This document shows, piece after piece, positions 44,010 to 52,981 of a stretch of DNA of 61,353 nt (the stretch's first letter is position 1; every line of letters starts with the position of its first letter). The notes under the pieces are model-generated. The model was not told where the DNA came from. It did not search any database and saw only the letters and a program-made list of their open reading frames with translations. The position numbers were made by a program, and so were the translations under genes. This DNA comes from Treponema porcinum (GTDB lineage: Bacteria; Spirochaetota; Spirochaetia; Treponematales; Treponemataceae): contig NZ_FUWG01000003.1 of NCBI RefSeq assembly GCF_900167145.1, positions 223,358 through 284,710 on the forward strand, given 5' to 3'.

Positions 44010-44582
44010 CTAGCGGAACAGGTTATTTTTTAGTATAACCCAGGTAGCGCCTTTTCCGCCGCCGGATGCATCAGGGTGACCGGATGTTCCAAGACGCTTG
44101 TCTGACTCAATGAATTTGCGCACCATTTCGCCAAGCACAGGATCAGAGCCGTTGGAATGAATGCCTTTGCCGTGCACAATCAGTATTTTTTTAAGGCGGC
44201 GCATTTCACATTCCGTTACAAAAGCTTCAAGACGTTCCCACGCCTCATCGCGCTTAAGTCCGTGAAGGTCAATGCGTGCTTCCGGGCGCATCCGCACAAG
44301 CTCGGAACGGTCTGCGTATTTAGTGCGCTCTTCTTCCTGCTCCATCAGCGCATCCTTATCAACAGTTCCGTAGCGGCGAAGCCACAGTTCCTGCGGATTT
44401 ATTTTCTTTTCGCGTTCTGCAACAAAATCAAAGCCTTTTTTCTGCTGCGCCCTCGCTTTTTCTTCCGCATCGGGTGCATTCGCCTTTTTATGCGAAACCT
44501 GATTTTTTCCGCTTTCCTTCTGCTTTTTTACAGCATTTTTCTGCTGTTCGTCCCACTTTGCAAGAATATCACCAAAATCCAT
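44010..44582 (-). CDS. Smr-domain protein
   Basis: A 190 aa protein with a Lys/Gln-rich disordered N half and a C-terminal Smr domain (about residues 100-190): IDLHGLKRDEAWERLEAF, LIVHGKGIHSNG and a final TWVILK strand. Stand-alone Smr domains are nucleases, including ribosome-rescue factors. It lies 6 bp after the SH3-bearing Bat gene, with GGTGAG as ribosome-binding site. Confidence 0.87.
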   Translation of the reverse strand: MDFGDILAKWDEQQKNAVKKQKESGKNQVSHKKANAPDAEEKARAQQKKGFDFVAEREKKINPQELWLRRYGTVDKDALMEQEEERTKYADRSELVRMRPEARIDLHGLKRDEAWERLEAFVTECEMRRLKKILIVHGKGIHSNGSDPVLGEMVRKFIESDKRLGTSGHPDASGGGKGATWVILKNNLFR

Positions 44583-44588
44583 TTTATC

Positions 44589-45962
44589 TCACCTTATACT
44601 GATGACAGTATCCTCCAAAATCCATCCGCCGGAAGTTCCGACGCGAACATACACCCAGCCGCCGGCACGCTGTTCGATTTTTACAAGACGGCCGCTTTCA
44701 ATTGACTTGACAGCATCAACAGTTTCTTCCGGCACGGCACGTATACCGCCGCCGGTAAATATTCCAGAATCGGAAGAGAGCCGCACTGCGGAAATAATCA
44801 TCATTACAAAACAGGATATTCCAAGCGTTGAAATAATGATGATTGCAGGAATTTTCTTTATCATTACTGCCATTCCTAAAAAAACGGCAAATATTATCGT
44901 AAGGCAAATCAGCGTATTGCGGACAAAATACGTCGGCTCGTTTTCTGCGTTGCGAATGCCGCACTGCCGCTCAAAGGCAATTCTCTCCTTGCGCGCTTCG
45001 CCGAACGGCAATTCATTGCGCTCTTTTTCGCGAAGGGTAGCAATCGTGCGGCAGTCATCCGGCGAAACAGCCTGTTTTACGGAAACGGCGGACTTTTCCG
45101 GTAATTTGGTAAACGCATAGGCAAAAAAAGTTTCTTCGACGGAAGAATCATTTTCATCTGCTACAGGAGGAACAATCTGCACGTAAGAATCCGGCATAGA
45201 AAGTTCCACCCTGCTTCCGTTGTATGAAGTTGCCGTAAGTGAAATCTCCGGAAGGGCAGCATTTCCAGTAACAAGCGGCTGCCACTCAAAACGCGCAACA
45301 GGTATTTTTTCCTCAGAAAATTCGGAATTCCTTAACATTCCCTTTGTAATCTCGTAGCGTTCAAGTTCCGTAAAAAGCGCGTTTTTCGGAATGTTCCAGT
45401 AGAAAGACACAAGCTGAACGGCGTACTGAAGGTATACCGTAAAATAGAGCGGAGTTCCTGCCTGGGAAGAAAACACAGCCTTTACATTCTGCCGGGAATT
45501 TTTCTGGCGGATAAGCTCCGTCCCATTATCAAATTCCACAACAAGCTGCGGAAGCATATTGCGCGGATTTTCATAAATCGTAATCGGCTTGAAAGGGATA
45601 TTATAGAATTTTCCGTTAATCGTAACACGAAGAAAACGAAGCCTGTACGTTCCTGCATCAGGGAAAGTAAGCCACAGTTCGATTTTTGTGCCGGAAGTTT
45701 CGTCTGCATAATCAGAGCGGCGAAGCGACACAAAACTTACTCCTGAAGGAAGATCAGGAATTGCTGCCATTACGCTGTCTGCCTTGACATACGGAATTTT
45801 AAGCTGAAATCCGCATTCTTCGCCACAGTAATTTTTTTCGGAAACAGGCTCAACATCAAGTTCTTTAATTATACTGTACGTAAGTTTCTGTGCTCCCTGC
45901 GCATAAAGCACGGTGCAAAGCAGGAACAGGATAAACGGTATTTTTTTTACTGCACAAATCAT
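44589..45962 (-). CDS. BatD-like exported protein with C-terminal SH3-like domain
   Basis: A 457 aa protein starting MICAVKKIPFILFLLC, with AAGGA 8 nt upstream. A signal peptide ends near YAQGAQ. The extracytoplasmic part is beta-rich (Ig-like strands, TFPDAGTYRLRFL, FKPITIY). Two TM segments follow near residues 340-390, then a small SH3-like module (KIEQRAGGWVYVRVGTSGGW). It lies between batB and smr in a MoxR/Bat gene set. The assignment as the BatD-type member rests on position and layout; sequence identity to known BatD is not judged. Confidence 0.6.
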   Translation of the reverse strand: MICAVKKIPFILFLLCTVLYAQGAQKLTYSIIKELDVEPVSEKNYCGEECGFQLKIPYVKADSVMAAIPDLPSGVSFVSLRRSDYADETSGTKIELWLTFPDAGTYRLRFLRVTINGKFYNIPFKPITIYENPRNMLPQLVVEFDNGTELIRQKNSRQNVKAVFSSQAGTPLYFTVYLQYAVQLVSFYWNIPKNALFTELERYEITKGMLRNSEFSEEKIPVARFEWQPLVTGNAALPEISLTATSYNGSRVELSMPDSYVQIVPPVADENDSSVEETFFAYAFTKLPEKSAVSVKQAVSPDDCRTIATLREKERNELPFGEARKERIAFERQCGIRNAENEPTYFVRNTLICLTIIFAVFLGMAVMIKKIPAIIIISTLGISCFVMMIISAVRLSSDSGIFTGGGIRAVPEETVDAVKSIESGRLVKIEQRAGGWVYVRVGTSGGWILEDTVISIR

Positions 45963-45990
45963 ATAAAACATCCTTGATTTTCCGGCAAAA

Positions 45991-47670
45991 CTAGTAGTCC
46001 GCAGCAGACGAAACTGTTTCTGTCTGAGCAGAATTTTTCCACTGATTTCTGTCATTTTCTTTTATGCGTTGAAAAATGCTTGTTTCCATTGTATCCGTTT
46101 CCTGAGATTCAGAAACTTCCGTCAACATATTTTCACGAATCCTTGCATCCTTTTCTGCCTTTGTCATTGAAAGTTCAAGATTGATTTTAGCATTCATTTT
46201 CTTTCCGTCGATTTTAAGCGCATTTATAAAACATTCCGTCGCCCTGTCGTAGTCACCTTCTTTATAGGCGATTATTCCGCGGTTATACCAGGACGCATAG
46301 CGGATGTCAGAGGGCGCAGAATCAGGTATACTGGAAAAACGCGTTTCGGCGGCATCATTTTCGTTCTGCATAAGATACGTGGCCGCAAGATCATACACCG
46401 CATACGGTTCCGTAATTTCATCGCCGGAAGAGGCGGCATCGAATGCCACCTGAAGAAATCCTGCAACGGCGGAATTGTATTTATGCTGATACCAGCACCA
46501 GGAACTTGAAAGAATGGTACCGGCATTTTGAACTGTATTCTCTGCGCAGGAAGTAAGGATAAAAGACGCTGCAACAAGCGAAACTGCCGCCGTTTTTCTG
46601 AACGCAGAAGCAATTTTTTCCGGGTCAATTTCCGTAACGATAAAGCCGAGTGCAAAGAACATAACGGCAAGCCCAAGGAACAACTGATAGCGCTGAACAG
46701 GCTTTACTTCATACGAAACAAAATTATTTTCAAAATCGTCGCCGTCGTTTCCTGCGGAAGTTCCGCCTGTTTTTTCTATGTAATCAAGCAGGGTAAGGGC
46801 AGAACCGGCTTCAGTCGCATCAACATAGCGAACCAGAACTGTATCTCCCTTTGTCCTTTTGTTTTTTGTCATTACGTTTTCGCAAATCCGCTTCATTTTT
46901 TCCGAGCGGAGTGCCGTATAGACAGACGTTTTTCCGTCGCCTGCAAGAATGCGGCTTTCGCTTTCCGAACCGAAACCGATTATGTACGCAGGAACGCCTT
47001 TTCTAAGGCATTCACCAAGAGCACCTTCAAGCTGACCGTCCGTTTCATCACCGTCCGTGAACACCCAGATTGCATTGGCATTCCCCGACGTTTCCGGGAA
47101 TGATTTAAGGGCTGTTCTTACGCCTTTTCCCAGACTTGTGCCGGATGCGCTCATAAGTTCAGGGGAAATTGCCGTTAGAAGCGAATCTATAACCGCCCTG
47201 TCTTCCGTAAGCGGAACGACAGTTACGCCCTCGCCTTTTGCAAGAACAACGGAAACTGAAGAGGACGGAATATGCGAAAGAAGCATTGAAGCGTAGCTTG
47301 AAGCTGCCTGAAGCCGCGTAAGTCCGCCTGCCGCGTCTGCGGCATTCATACTGTAGGAAATGTCAAACACAAAACAGACGGAAGAACCGTTTTTCTGCAC
47401 AGGCTCAAGGTACGTTCCCCAGGAAATGCCAGAACAGGCAAGAACAAGCATAATCCAGGCAAGGCTCCGGAACACAAGGCGGCTTGTCATCATAACAGAA
47501 AAATGGCGCATTCTTCCCATTTCCGCAGAAGAATCTTTCATCAGCCTGAAAAAACCCGCCTTTTTTACAATTTTCCGGCACTGCATTACAGAAACAATAA
47601 CTGCCGGAATAAGAAACAGAAGCAGATACAGCGCATTAGGACGCTGGCAAGTAATGTCAATGTTCATCAT
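45991..47670 (-). CDS. BatB-BatC-type fusion: VWA membrane protein with TPR tail
   Basis: A 559 aa protein. N-terminal TM segments (about residues 8-75) precede a VWA domain (about 85-290) with intact MIDAS DxSxS in VFDISYSMNAAD and TDGDET. Another TM lies near 325-345. A possible second TM or lipobox-like stretch (LTSC) precedes a TPR region (about 385-510; ASWYNRGIIAYKEGDYDRA, ATECFINALKID). In many species BatB and BatC are separate, so this is a fusion. The ribosome-binding site AGGAG precedes tandem ATGs at 47670 and 47667. It overlaps the batA stop. Confidence 0.82.
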   Translation of the reverse strand: MMNIDITCQRPNALYLLLFLIPAVIVSVMQCRKIVKKAGFFRLMKDSSAEMGRMRHFSVMMTSRLVFRSLAWIMLVLACSGISWGTYLEPVQKNGSSVCFVFDISYSMNAADAAGGLTRLQAASSYASMLLSHIPSSSVSVVLAKGEGVTVVPLTEDRAVIDSLLTAISPELMSASGTSLGKGVRTALKSFPETSGNANAIWVFTDGDETDGQLEGALGECLRKGVPAYIIGFGSESESRILAGDGKTSVYTALRSEKMKRICENVMTKNKRTKGDTVLVRYVDATEAGSALTLLDYIEKTGGTSAGNDGDDFENNFVSYEVKPVQRYQLFLGLAVMFFALGFIVTEIDPEKIASAFRKTAAVSLVAASFILTSCAENTVQNAGTILSSSWCWYQHKYNSAVAGFLQVAFDAASSGDEITEPYAVYDLAATYLMQNENDAAETRFSSIPDSAPSDIRYASWYNRGIIAYKEGDYDRATECFINALKIDGKKMNAKINLELSMTKAEKDARIRENMLTEVSESQETDTMETSIFQRIKENDRNQWKNSAQTETVSSAADY

Positions 47671-48668
47671 ACAGGCTCCTGAAGGTAAAGCCGCCTTATC
47701 ACCCAGCTGGCGATAAAGCATATACAGGCAGCAAGAAGCAGATTTTCATACAGTTCTACTCCCGTTGTCTTTGAATGATAGCTCTGCACCGTGCTTTCGT
47801 TCCTTGATATTACAGAAAGCGCAAGCGACAAATCTGTCAGCGAACGGACTTCAAAACAGCGTCCGCCGCCTGCAAGCGAAATCTGCCGGAGCGAAGCAGT
47901 ATCAAAAGTGGAATTCAGATAACCGGAATAATTTTTTCCGGTCTTAGGGTCAATATAATCAATCGGAACAGAGCCTTCCGTACCAATTCCAAGCGTATAG
48001 ATGGTAATATTGTTCCGCGCGGCAAGTTCGGCGGCTGTTTCCGGGTGGATTGCGCCTGCGTTGTTTTCGCCGTCAGTAACAAGCACGATGCATTTTTTTG
48101 GCGCGGACGAAGAAGAAAGATGATATACGGCGGTACAAAGACCTGTGCCAAGAGCCGTTCCGTCACCCAGAGAACCGATTTGAATTTCATTAAGGCGATT
48201 TACAAAAAGCGGATGGTCAACGGTAGGCGGAACGATTACGGCGGCTTCTCCTGCCATAGTTACAAGTCCGAACGATGCGCCGGAATTTTCCGAAACAAGT
48301 TTCTGAACTGCCTGTTTTGCAGCGTCAATGCGCCTGTTTCCGGCAATATCACGCGCCGCCATAGAAGGACTTACGTCAAGCACAAACATAATGTCAGTTC
48401 CGCGCGATGTATATACCCTTTCCTGCTTATAGCGCACCGGTTCGGCAAGAGCAAGCACTACAAGAACAAATCCGATGCAGACAAAAACAGTTGAAATCAT
48501 AGAAAAAATGCGGCGGCGCTTTACGTCCCACTCAAACGTTTTTCCGCCCCAGTCAGAAATGGTGGAAAAAAGCGTAAGGCGCGTTAAAACACCGGCCTTT
48601 CTGAGAATATATAAAAGCGGAATAATAAAAAGCAGCAGGAATGCCGCAGGATTATGAAAATCAGGCAT
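47667..48668 (-). CDS. BatA-type VWA membrane protein
   Basis: A 333 aa protein. N-terminal TM segments (about residues 5-25 and 55-75), a VWA domain (about 88-290) with MIDAS DVSPSMAARD, and TDGENNAG. A C-terminal TM (LLLAACICFIASWVI) follows. The ATG at 48668 is preferred over 48674 because GGGAG lies 6 nt before it. It overlaps the genes on both sides, which shows tight coupling. Bat proteins are thought to act in the periplasm under control of MoxR AAA+ ATPases. Confidence 0.87.
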   Translation of the reverse strand: MPDFHNPAAFLLLFIIPLLYILRKAGVLTRLTLFSTISDWGGKTFEWDVKRRRIFSMISTVFVCIGFVLVVLALAEPVRYKQERVYTSRGTDIMFVLDVSPSMAARDIAGNRRIDAAKQAVQKLVSENSGASFGLVTMAGEAAVIVPPTVDHPLFVNRLNEIQIGSLGDGTALGTGLCTAVYHLSSSSAPKKCIVLVTDGENNAGAIHPETAAELAARNNITIYTLGIGTEGSVPIDYIDPKTGKNYSGYLNSTFDTASLRQISLAGGGRCFEVRSLTDLSLALSVISRNESTVQSYHSKTTGVELYENLLLAACICFIASWVIRRLYLQEPV

Positions 48669-49695
48669 CTTCATCTCCCGTAACAGTTACTTTCGGTTCA
48701 GGACTTTCAAAAGTCTGAATGACAGTGCGCGCCTTCTCCGTAAATTCGCTGCGTTCGTTCTGCCTGAACGCGGCAGAATACTGCTCTGCCGGAAGACGGC
48801 GAGAATCTGCCGAGCCGGCGGCAAAACGTATGTAATCGGCACGGCGGAACAGTCCTTCAAGAAGTTCAGCCTGCGCCATCTTTACATCACTCATAAAGCC
48901 GCCTGTTGCTTCTTCAAGAGAAGCAGAAATAAGGGAGGAAGTACACGCATTGAAAGAACTGCCGAAGCGCACGGAAAGATAGCCGCGCATAATCGTCTGG
49001 AACACGGCGCAGAATTCTTCATCAGAAAACTGCGCGCCTTTTTTTTCAAGACGCCTGAGGCTCTTGAGGGCACGCCGCGCATTCTTCGCATAATTTTTGA
49101 GCGTCATATAGGCGCGCACTGCCGCAGCAACATCGGAATATGAGACGGCGGCTTTTGCAAGAAGGATGAGCAGCACGATGCAGAGAAAAATAACTGCATA
49201 CACAACGTACATCGTTCCCGGAATAAGAAGCGGCGGAACGGACGGACGAAGCTGCGTATCATCACCGTCAGGAAGAACCGAAGCAACTTCAAACGGCTGT
49301 GGATTTATTTCAACTGGAACAGCCGCACTTCCGTAAAGAACGGAAAGCAGATCGAACGGCGGAATGTCTACAATTCCCGTACGCCAGGGAATAAACGTCA
49401 GAATTACCGTATAAAAATCGCCGTTTCGCTGAAGCGACGCTTTTTCAATAGAAAATTCCCTGTTGTCAATCTGAAACGGAAATGCCGCAACAGGAAGCAC
49501 AAGCTCGTCAGAAGCCGTATCGCCGTTAAAAAAATCAATTGAACTGCGGAACGTATACCGAAGTTCCGCAGTATCACCGACATACAGCCTCTTTGGAAAA
49601 ACAAGCTGTGAAATGTCGGACTGCGAAAAAAGACAGGCACACGCACCGAATATAACAAGCGGAACAAAAAAAGCCTTTTTCAGTTTCATCAGCAT
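48661..49695 (-). CDS. Bat-operon exported protein (344 aa), unknown domain
   Basis: A signal peptide (KAFFVPLVIFGACACLFSQ) is followed by a beta-rich periplasmic part (about residues 25-150), one TM (about 160-182; YVVYAVIFLCIVLLILLAKA), and a cytoplasmic helical part with Lys/Arg-rich segments. This layout occurs in an accessory member of MoxR/Bat operons. The ATG at 49695 is preferred over GTG 49701 because AGGACG precedes it. It starts within 3 bp of the DUF58 stop. Confidence 0.6.
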   Translation of the reverse strand: MLMKLKKAFFVPLVIFGACACLFSQSDISQLVFPKRLYVGDTAELRYTFRSSIDFFNGDTASDELVLPVAAFPFQIDNREFSIEKASLQRNGDFYTVILTFIPWRTGIVDIPPFDLLSVLYGSAAVPVEINPQPFEVASVLPDGDDTQLRPSVPPLLIPGTMYVVYAVIFLCIVLLILLAKAAVSYSDVAAAVRAYMTLKNYAKNARRALKSLRRLEKKGAQFSDEEFCAVFQTIMRGYLSVRFGSSFNACTSSLISASLEEATGGFMSDVKMAQAELLEGLFRRADYIRFAAGSADSRRLPAEQYSAAFRQNERSEFTEKARTVIQTFESPEPKVTVTGDEDA

Positions 49696-49697
49696 AT

Positions 49698-50594
49698 TCA
49701 CCGTCCTGTCCGCCCTTTCGTTGCAAAAAAGCGCGAAAGCATCCTTATGCAGTCTTCTTCCGTAGAAATCGAAACAAATCCTGCACCGTTACGAATGCAA
49801 AAATCATTCAGCCGCTCCGTGCGGTACCTGAAATTTTCGCGCCACGCAGACTTAAACGATGCGTTGTTCGTTGCCATAACAACGCGTTTTCCGGTTTCAA
49901 CGTCGGTAAACGGAACGGCGCCTATCTCAGGAAGTTCAATTTCTGAAGGATCTGTAATGCGGATGGCGGCAACGTCATTTTTCTGTGCAAGAAGCTTGAA
50001 CGGCTCTTCCCAGCCGCTGCTCCTGAAATCAGAAATAATGAACACAAGTGAATGTTTGCGGAGCATTTTTACAGCGCCGGCAATCGCATTTCCAAGAACA
50101 GAGCCGTTGGCACGGCATTCAGCCTCGTCAAGCCGGGAAAGAAGCAGCATTGTCTGAGTTCGCCCCGATTCCGGCACACAGGAAAAATGAATTTCGCCGT
50201 CAAAAAATACTGCGCCGACAGGACTGTCATTTATTTCTGCGGCAACAGCAAGAGCCGCCGCCGTTTCTGCGGCAGCCTCGTATTTTACGCGACCTTTTGA
50301 ACCGGTGAACATAGAGGCGGAACGGTCTACAATGAGAAACATCTGAAGTTCGCGCTCTTCTTCAAACAGCTTTACGAACGGCCTTCCCATACGCGCAGTA
50401 ACGTTCCAGTCAATCGATCTTACGTCGTCGCCGCGAAGATACTCGCGCACGCCGCTGAATTCAATTCCCTGACCGCGATACAGCGACTTAAATCCGCCGG
50501 ACTTCAGGCTGTCTGCAAGAACGCCCGAAGAAATCCTTAGGACTGAGGCTTTTTTTGATAATGACTCATACGAACCTGAAAGTAACTTCTGCAT
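49698..50594 (-). CDS. DUF58 protein
   Basis: A 298 aa protein of the MoxR-operon partner family. YRGQGIEFSGVREYLRGDDV is the DUF58 signature, followed by IDWNVTARMGRPFVKLFEEE. A VWA-like core has DRSASM. No TM is predicted, so it may be a cytoplasmic MoxR client. It sits 11 bp after moxR and overlaps the next gene region. Confidence 0.92.
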   Translation of the reverse strand: MQKLLSGSYESLSKKASVLRISSGVLADSLKSGGFKSLYRGQGIEFSGVREYLRGDDVRSIDWNVTARMGRPFVKLFEEERELQMFLIVDRSASMFTGSKGRVKYEAAAETAAALAVAAEINDSPVGAVFFDGEIHFSCVPESGRTQTMLLLSRLDEAECRANGSVLGNAIAGAVKMLRKHSLVFIISDFRSSGWEEPFKLLAQKNDVAAIRITDPSEIELPEIGAVPFTDVETGKRVVMATNNASFKSAWRENFRYRTERLNDFCIRNGAGFVSISTEEDCIRMLSRFFATKGRTGR

Positions 50595-50605
50595 AGCCGA
50601 CGCGA

Positions 50606-51595
50606 TTACGGAACAGGAACATAGTCTAGGATTTTGGAAATAATATCGTCCGCGCAGATGCCGTTTGCAGCCGCTTCGTACGAAAGAACAAGCCTGTGCC
50701 GTAGAACCTGATGTGCAACCGTCTTAACGTCCTCAGGAAGCACGAACGAACGTCCTGCCATAAGGGAAGCGGCACGCGCGCACTGGAGCATAGCAATTCC
50801 TGCGCGCGGAGAAGCGCCTACGGTAATGTAACGCGTAATGTCGTGTTCGCTCTGCTTTTTTTCAGACGGACGCGTAACGGAAATAATCTGTACTATATAT
50901 TCAACAATTTTATCGCTGCAAACAACAGATTCTGCAAGGCGGCGGAAATTCCGTATGTCACCGGCACTTAAAACCTGATTTACAGCAGTTTTTACAGCAT
51001 TTCCGGCAGTCTTTACGATTTTTACTTCATCTTCGCCGGACGGATAGGAAACAACAAGCTTCATTAAGAAACGGTCAAGTTCCGCCTCAGGCAGATTGTA
51101 CGTTCCTTCCTGCTCGATAGGATTTTGCGTTGCAAGGACAAAGAACGGCTCAGGAAGGCGGAACGTTTCGTCGCCGATAGTAACCTGTTTTTCTTCCATA
51201 GCCTCAAGCATTGCAGACTGAACTTTTGCCGGCGCACGGTTTACTTCATCTGCAAGAACGACATTCGTAAACACAGGCCCTTTCCGCACGGAAAAAGAAC
51301 CTTTGTTCTGCTCGTAGATGAGCGTTCCGCTTATGTCAGCAGGAAGCAAATCAGGCGTAAACTGAATTCGCTTGAATTCAAGCCCGGAGATTTCACAGAA
51401 AGTCCTTACGGCAAGCGTTTTTGCAAGACCCGGCACGCCTTCAAGAAGAACGTGTCCGCCTGCAATAAAAGCCGTCATAATTCCGTCTATAAGCACTTCC
51501 TGACCAACAAGCCGCTTTTTTGCTTCGTCGCGGCACTTCTGAACCAAAACACGGCAGGAGTCAAGCTCCGCTGCATTTATGTCATTTTTTTCCAT
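50606..51595 (-). CDS. MoxR-family AAA+ ATPase
   Basis: A 329 aa ATPase heading the Bat operon. Walker A is GVPGLAKT (an Ala where Gly is common), Walker B is VVLADEVNRAP, and sensor 1 is FVLATQNPIEQEGTY. The C-terminal helical lid includes YITVGASPRAGIAMLQ. MoxR proteins act as chaperone-like activators of VWA-containing partners encoded in the same operon. ATG 51595 has AAGGAA upstream. It is divergent from the aminotransferase gene. Confidence 0.94.
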   Translation of the reverse strand: MEKNDINAAELDSCRVLVQKCRDEAKKRLVGQEVLIDGIMTAFIAGGHVLLEGVPGLAKTLAVRTFCEISGLEFKRIQFTPDLLPADISGTLIYEQNKGSFSVRKGPVFTNVVLADEVNRAPAKVQSAMLEAMEEKQVTIGDETFRLPEPFFVLATQNPIEQEGTYNLPEAELDRFLMKLVVSYPSGEDEVKIVKTAGNAVKTAVNQVLSAGDIRNFRRLAESVVCSDKIVEYIVQIISVTRPSEKKQSEHDITRYITVGASPRAGIAMLQCARAASLMAGRSFVLPEDVKTVAHQVLRHRLVLSYEAAANGICADDIISKILDYVPVP

Positions 51596-51643
51596 TTTTC
51601 AAGTTCCTTTTTGCATAAATATACAATTTTTTACTATTTTCAA

Positions 51644-51672
51644 TTGACAATAAACATTCAAATCAGAATAAT
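51644..51672 (+). promoter_or_regulatory. Promoter of the aminotransferase, near-leaderless
   Basis: A consensus TTGACA (51644-51649) and AATAAT (51667-51672) are 17 bp apart. Ten bases separate the -10 box from ATG 51683, and there is no Shine-Dalgarno sequence. Confidence 0.65.
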
Positions 51673-51682
51673 TTACTTTATC

Positions 51683-52981
51683 ATGTTACACCCTTTAGCA
51701 CAAGAATTAAACGAATCTCTTAAAGGAACAGTTGCAGAAGCACTGTTCTCTGATGTAGGACGGCGTATTTATTTTCCGAAAGGAATTATAGCACAGGGCG
51801 GAGAAGCAAAGAAATTTGCAACCGTCGCAAACGGTACAATCGGAACGACCGTTATAAACGGAACGCCTGCAATTCTTCCGTCAGTACAAAAATGCGCCCC
51901 GGATATGACTTCACGGGAACTTGTTGCCTATGCACCGACGGCAGGACTTCCAGAAATACGCGAAGCCTGGAAAGAAAAACAGATTAAGAAAAATCCGTCT
52001 TTAAAAAATAAAACGACTTCCCTTCCGGCAGTAGTTCCGGGACTTACGGCAGGTCTTTCATACATAATGGACTTGTTCGTAGATGCAGAAAAGCCTATGC
52101 TCGCACCTGACCCGTCGTGGGATAACTACGTTCTTATTGCAGAGGCACGGCGCGGTGCTGAATTCCACCAGTTCCCGATGTTCAGGAACGGTTCGTTCAA
52201 CATTGCAGGGCTTGAAGAAGCCGTAAAAAAAGAAGCCGCTGCCTGCGGTTCTGTCCGCCTTATACTGAATTTTCCGCAAAATCCGTCCGGATACAGCCCT
52301 ACTTCCGCAGAAGTAAAGGAACTGTGCAGGATATTGAAGGAAACTGCTGAAACAGGCGCAAAAATCCTTGTCATAAGCGATGATGCGTATTTCGGACTGA
52401 ACTACGAAGATGACATTGAAAAAGAATCTCTGTTTGCGCATATCTGCGACCTGCACGAGAACGTTCTTGCTGTAAAGGCAGACGGTCCTACAAAAGAAGA
52501 TTTTGCCTGGGGATTCCGCTGCGGATTCCTCACGTTCGGCTGTAAGGGCTGGACGGAAGAACAGTACGATGCGCTCGTAAAAAAACTGATGGGCATTATC
52601 CGCTCTTCCGTTTCCTGCGCCGCAACGCCGTCCCAGAGTATGCTCCTTAAATCGTTTAAAGACCCTGCAAATGATGAAGAAAAGCTGCAGCTCAGAAAAG
52701 TGCTTGAAGGACGCTACAAGGCAGTACGCACGTTCGTTAATACTCACAAAAGCACAGCGCTTGAGGCACTTCCGTTCAATTCCGGCTACTTTATGAGTTT
52801 CCGCACAATCGGAATTGACGCAGAGGAACTTCGCGTAAAACTTCTGAATGAAAAAGGAGTAGGTACAATTTCAATCAACTCTGAAACGCTCCGCGTAGCC
52901 TTCTCAAGCATTGATGAAGACAAGATTGAAACGGTATACTCACTTATATATCAGACCGCAGAGGAATTAAAACGTGGCTAA
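51683..52981 (+). CDS. PLP-dependent class I/II aminotransferase
   Basis: A 432 aa fold-type I enzyme. A PLP-site segment ISDDAYFGLNYEDD and the lysine region VKADGPTKEDFAWGFRCGF are visible, with LNFPQNPSGYSP earlier and SGYFMSFRTIG near the C terminus. The exact amino donor is not clear. The open frame extends far upstream over moxR, but homology and the promoter place the start at 51683. It overlaps the downstream solute-binding gene by 8 bp. Confidence 0.85.
   Translation: MLHPLAQELNESLKGTVAEALFSDVGRRIYFPKGIIAQGGEAKKFATVANGTIGTTVINGTPAILPSVQKCAPDMTSRELVAYAPTAGLPEIREAWKEKQIKKNPSLKNKTTSLPAVVPGLTAGLSYIMDLFVDAEKPMLAPDPSWDNYVLIAEARRGAEFHQFPMFRNGSFNIAGLEEAVKKEAAACGSVRLILNFPQNPSGYSPTSAEVKELCRILKETAETGAKILVISDDAYFGLNYEDDIEKESLFAHICDLHENVLAVKADGPTKEDFAWGFRCGFLTFGCKGWTEEQYDALVKKLMGIIRSSVSCAATPSQSMLLKSFKDPANDEEKLQLRKVLEGRYKAVRTFVNTHKSTALEALPFNSGYFMSFRTIGIDAEELRVKLLNEKGVGTISINSETLRVAFSSIDEDKIETVYSLIYQTAEELKRG

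Noticed and set aside
51125..51682. A long N-terminal extension of the aminotransferase frame
   Set aside because: The extension lies antisense to moxR, has no similarity to the enzyme and precedes the strong promoter at 51644-51672.
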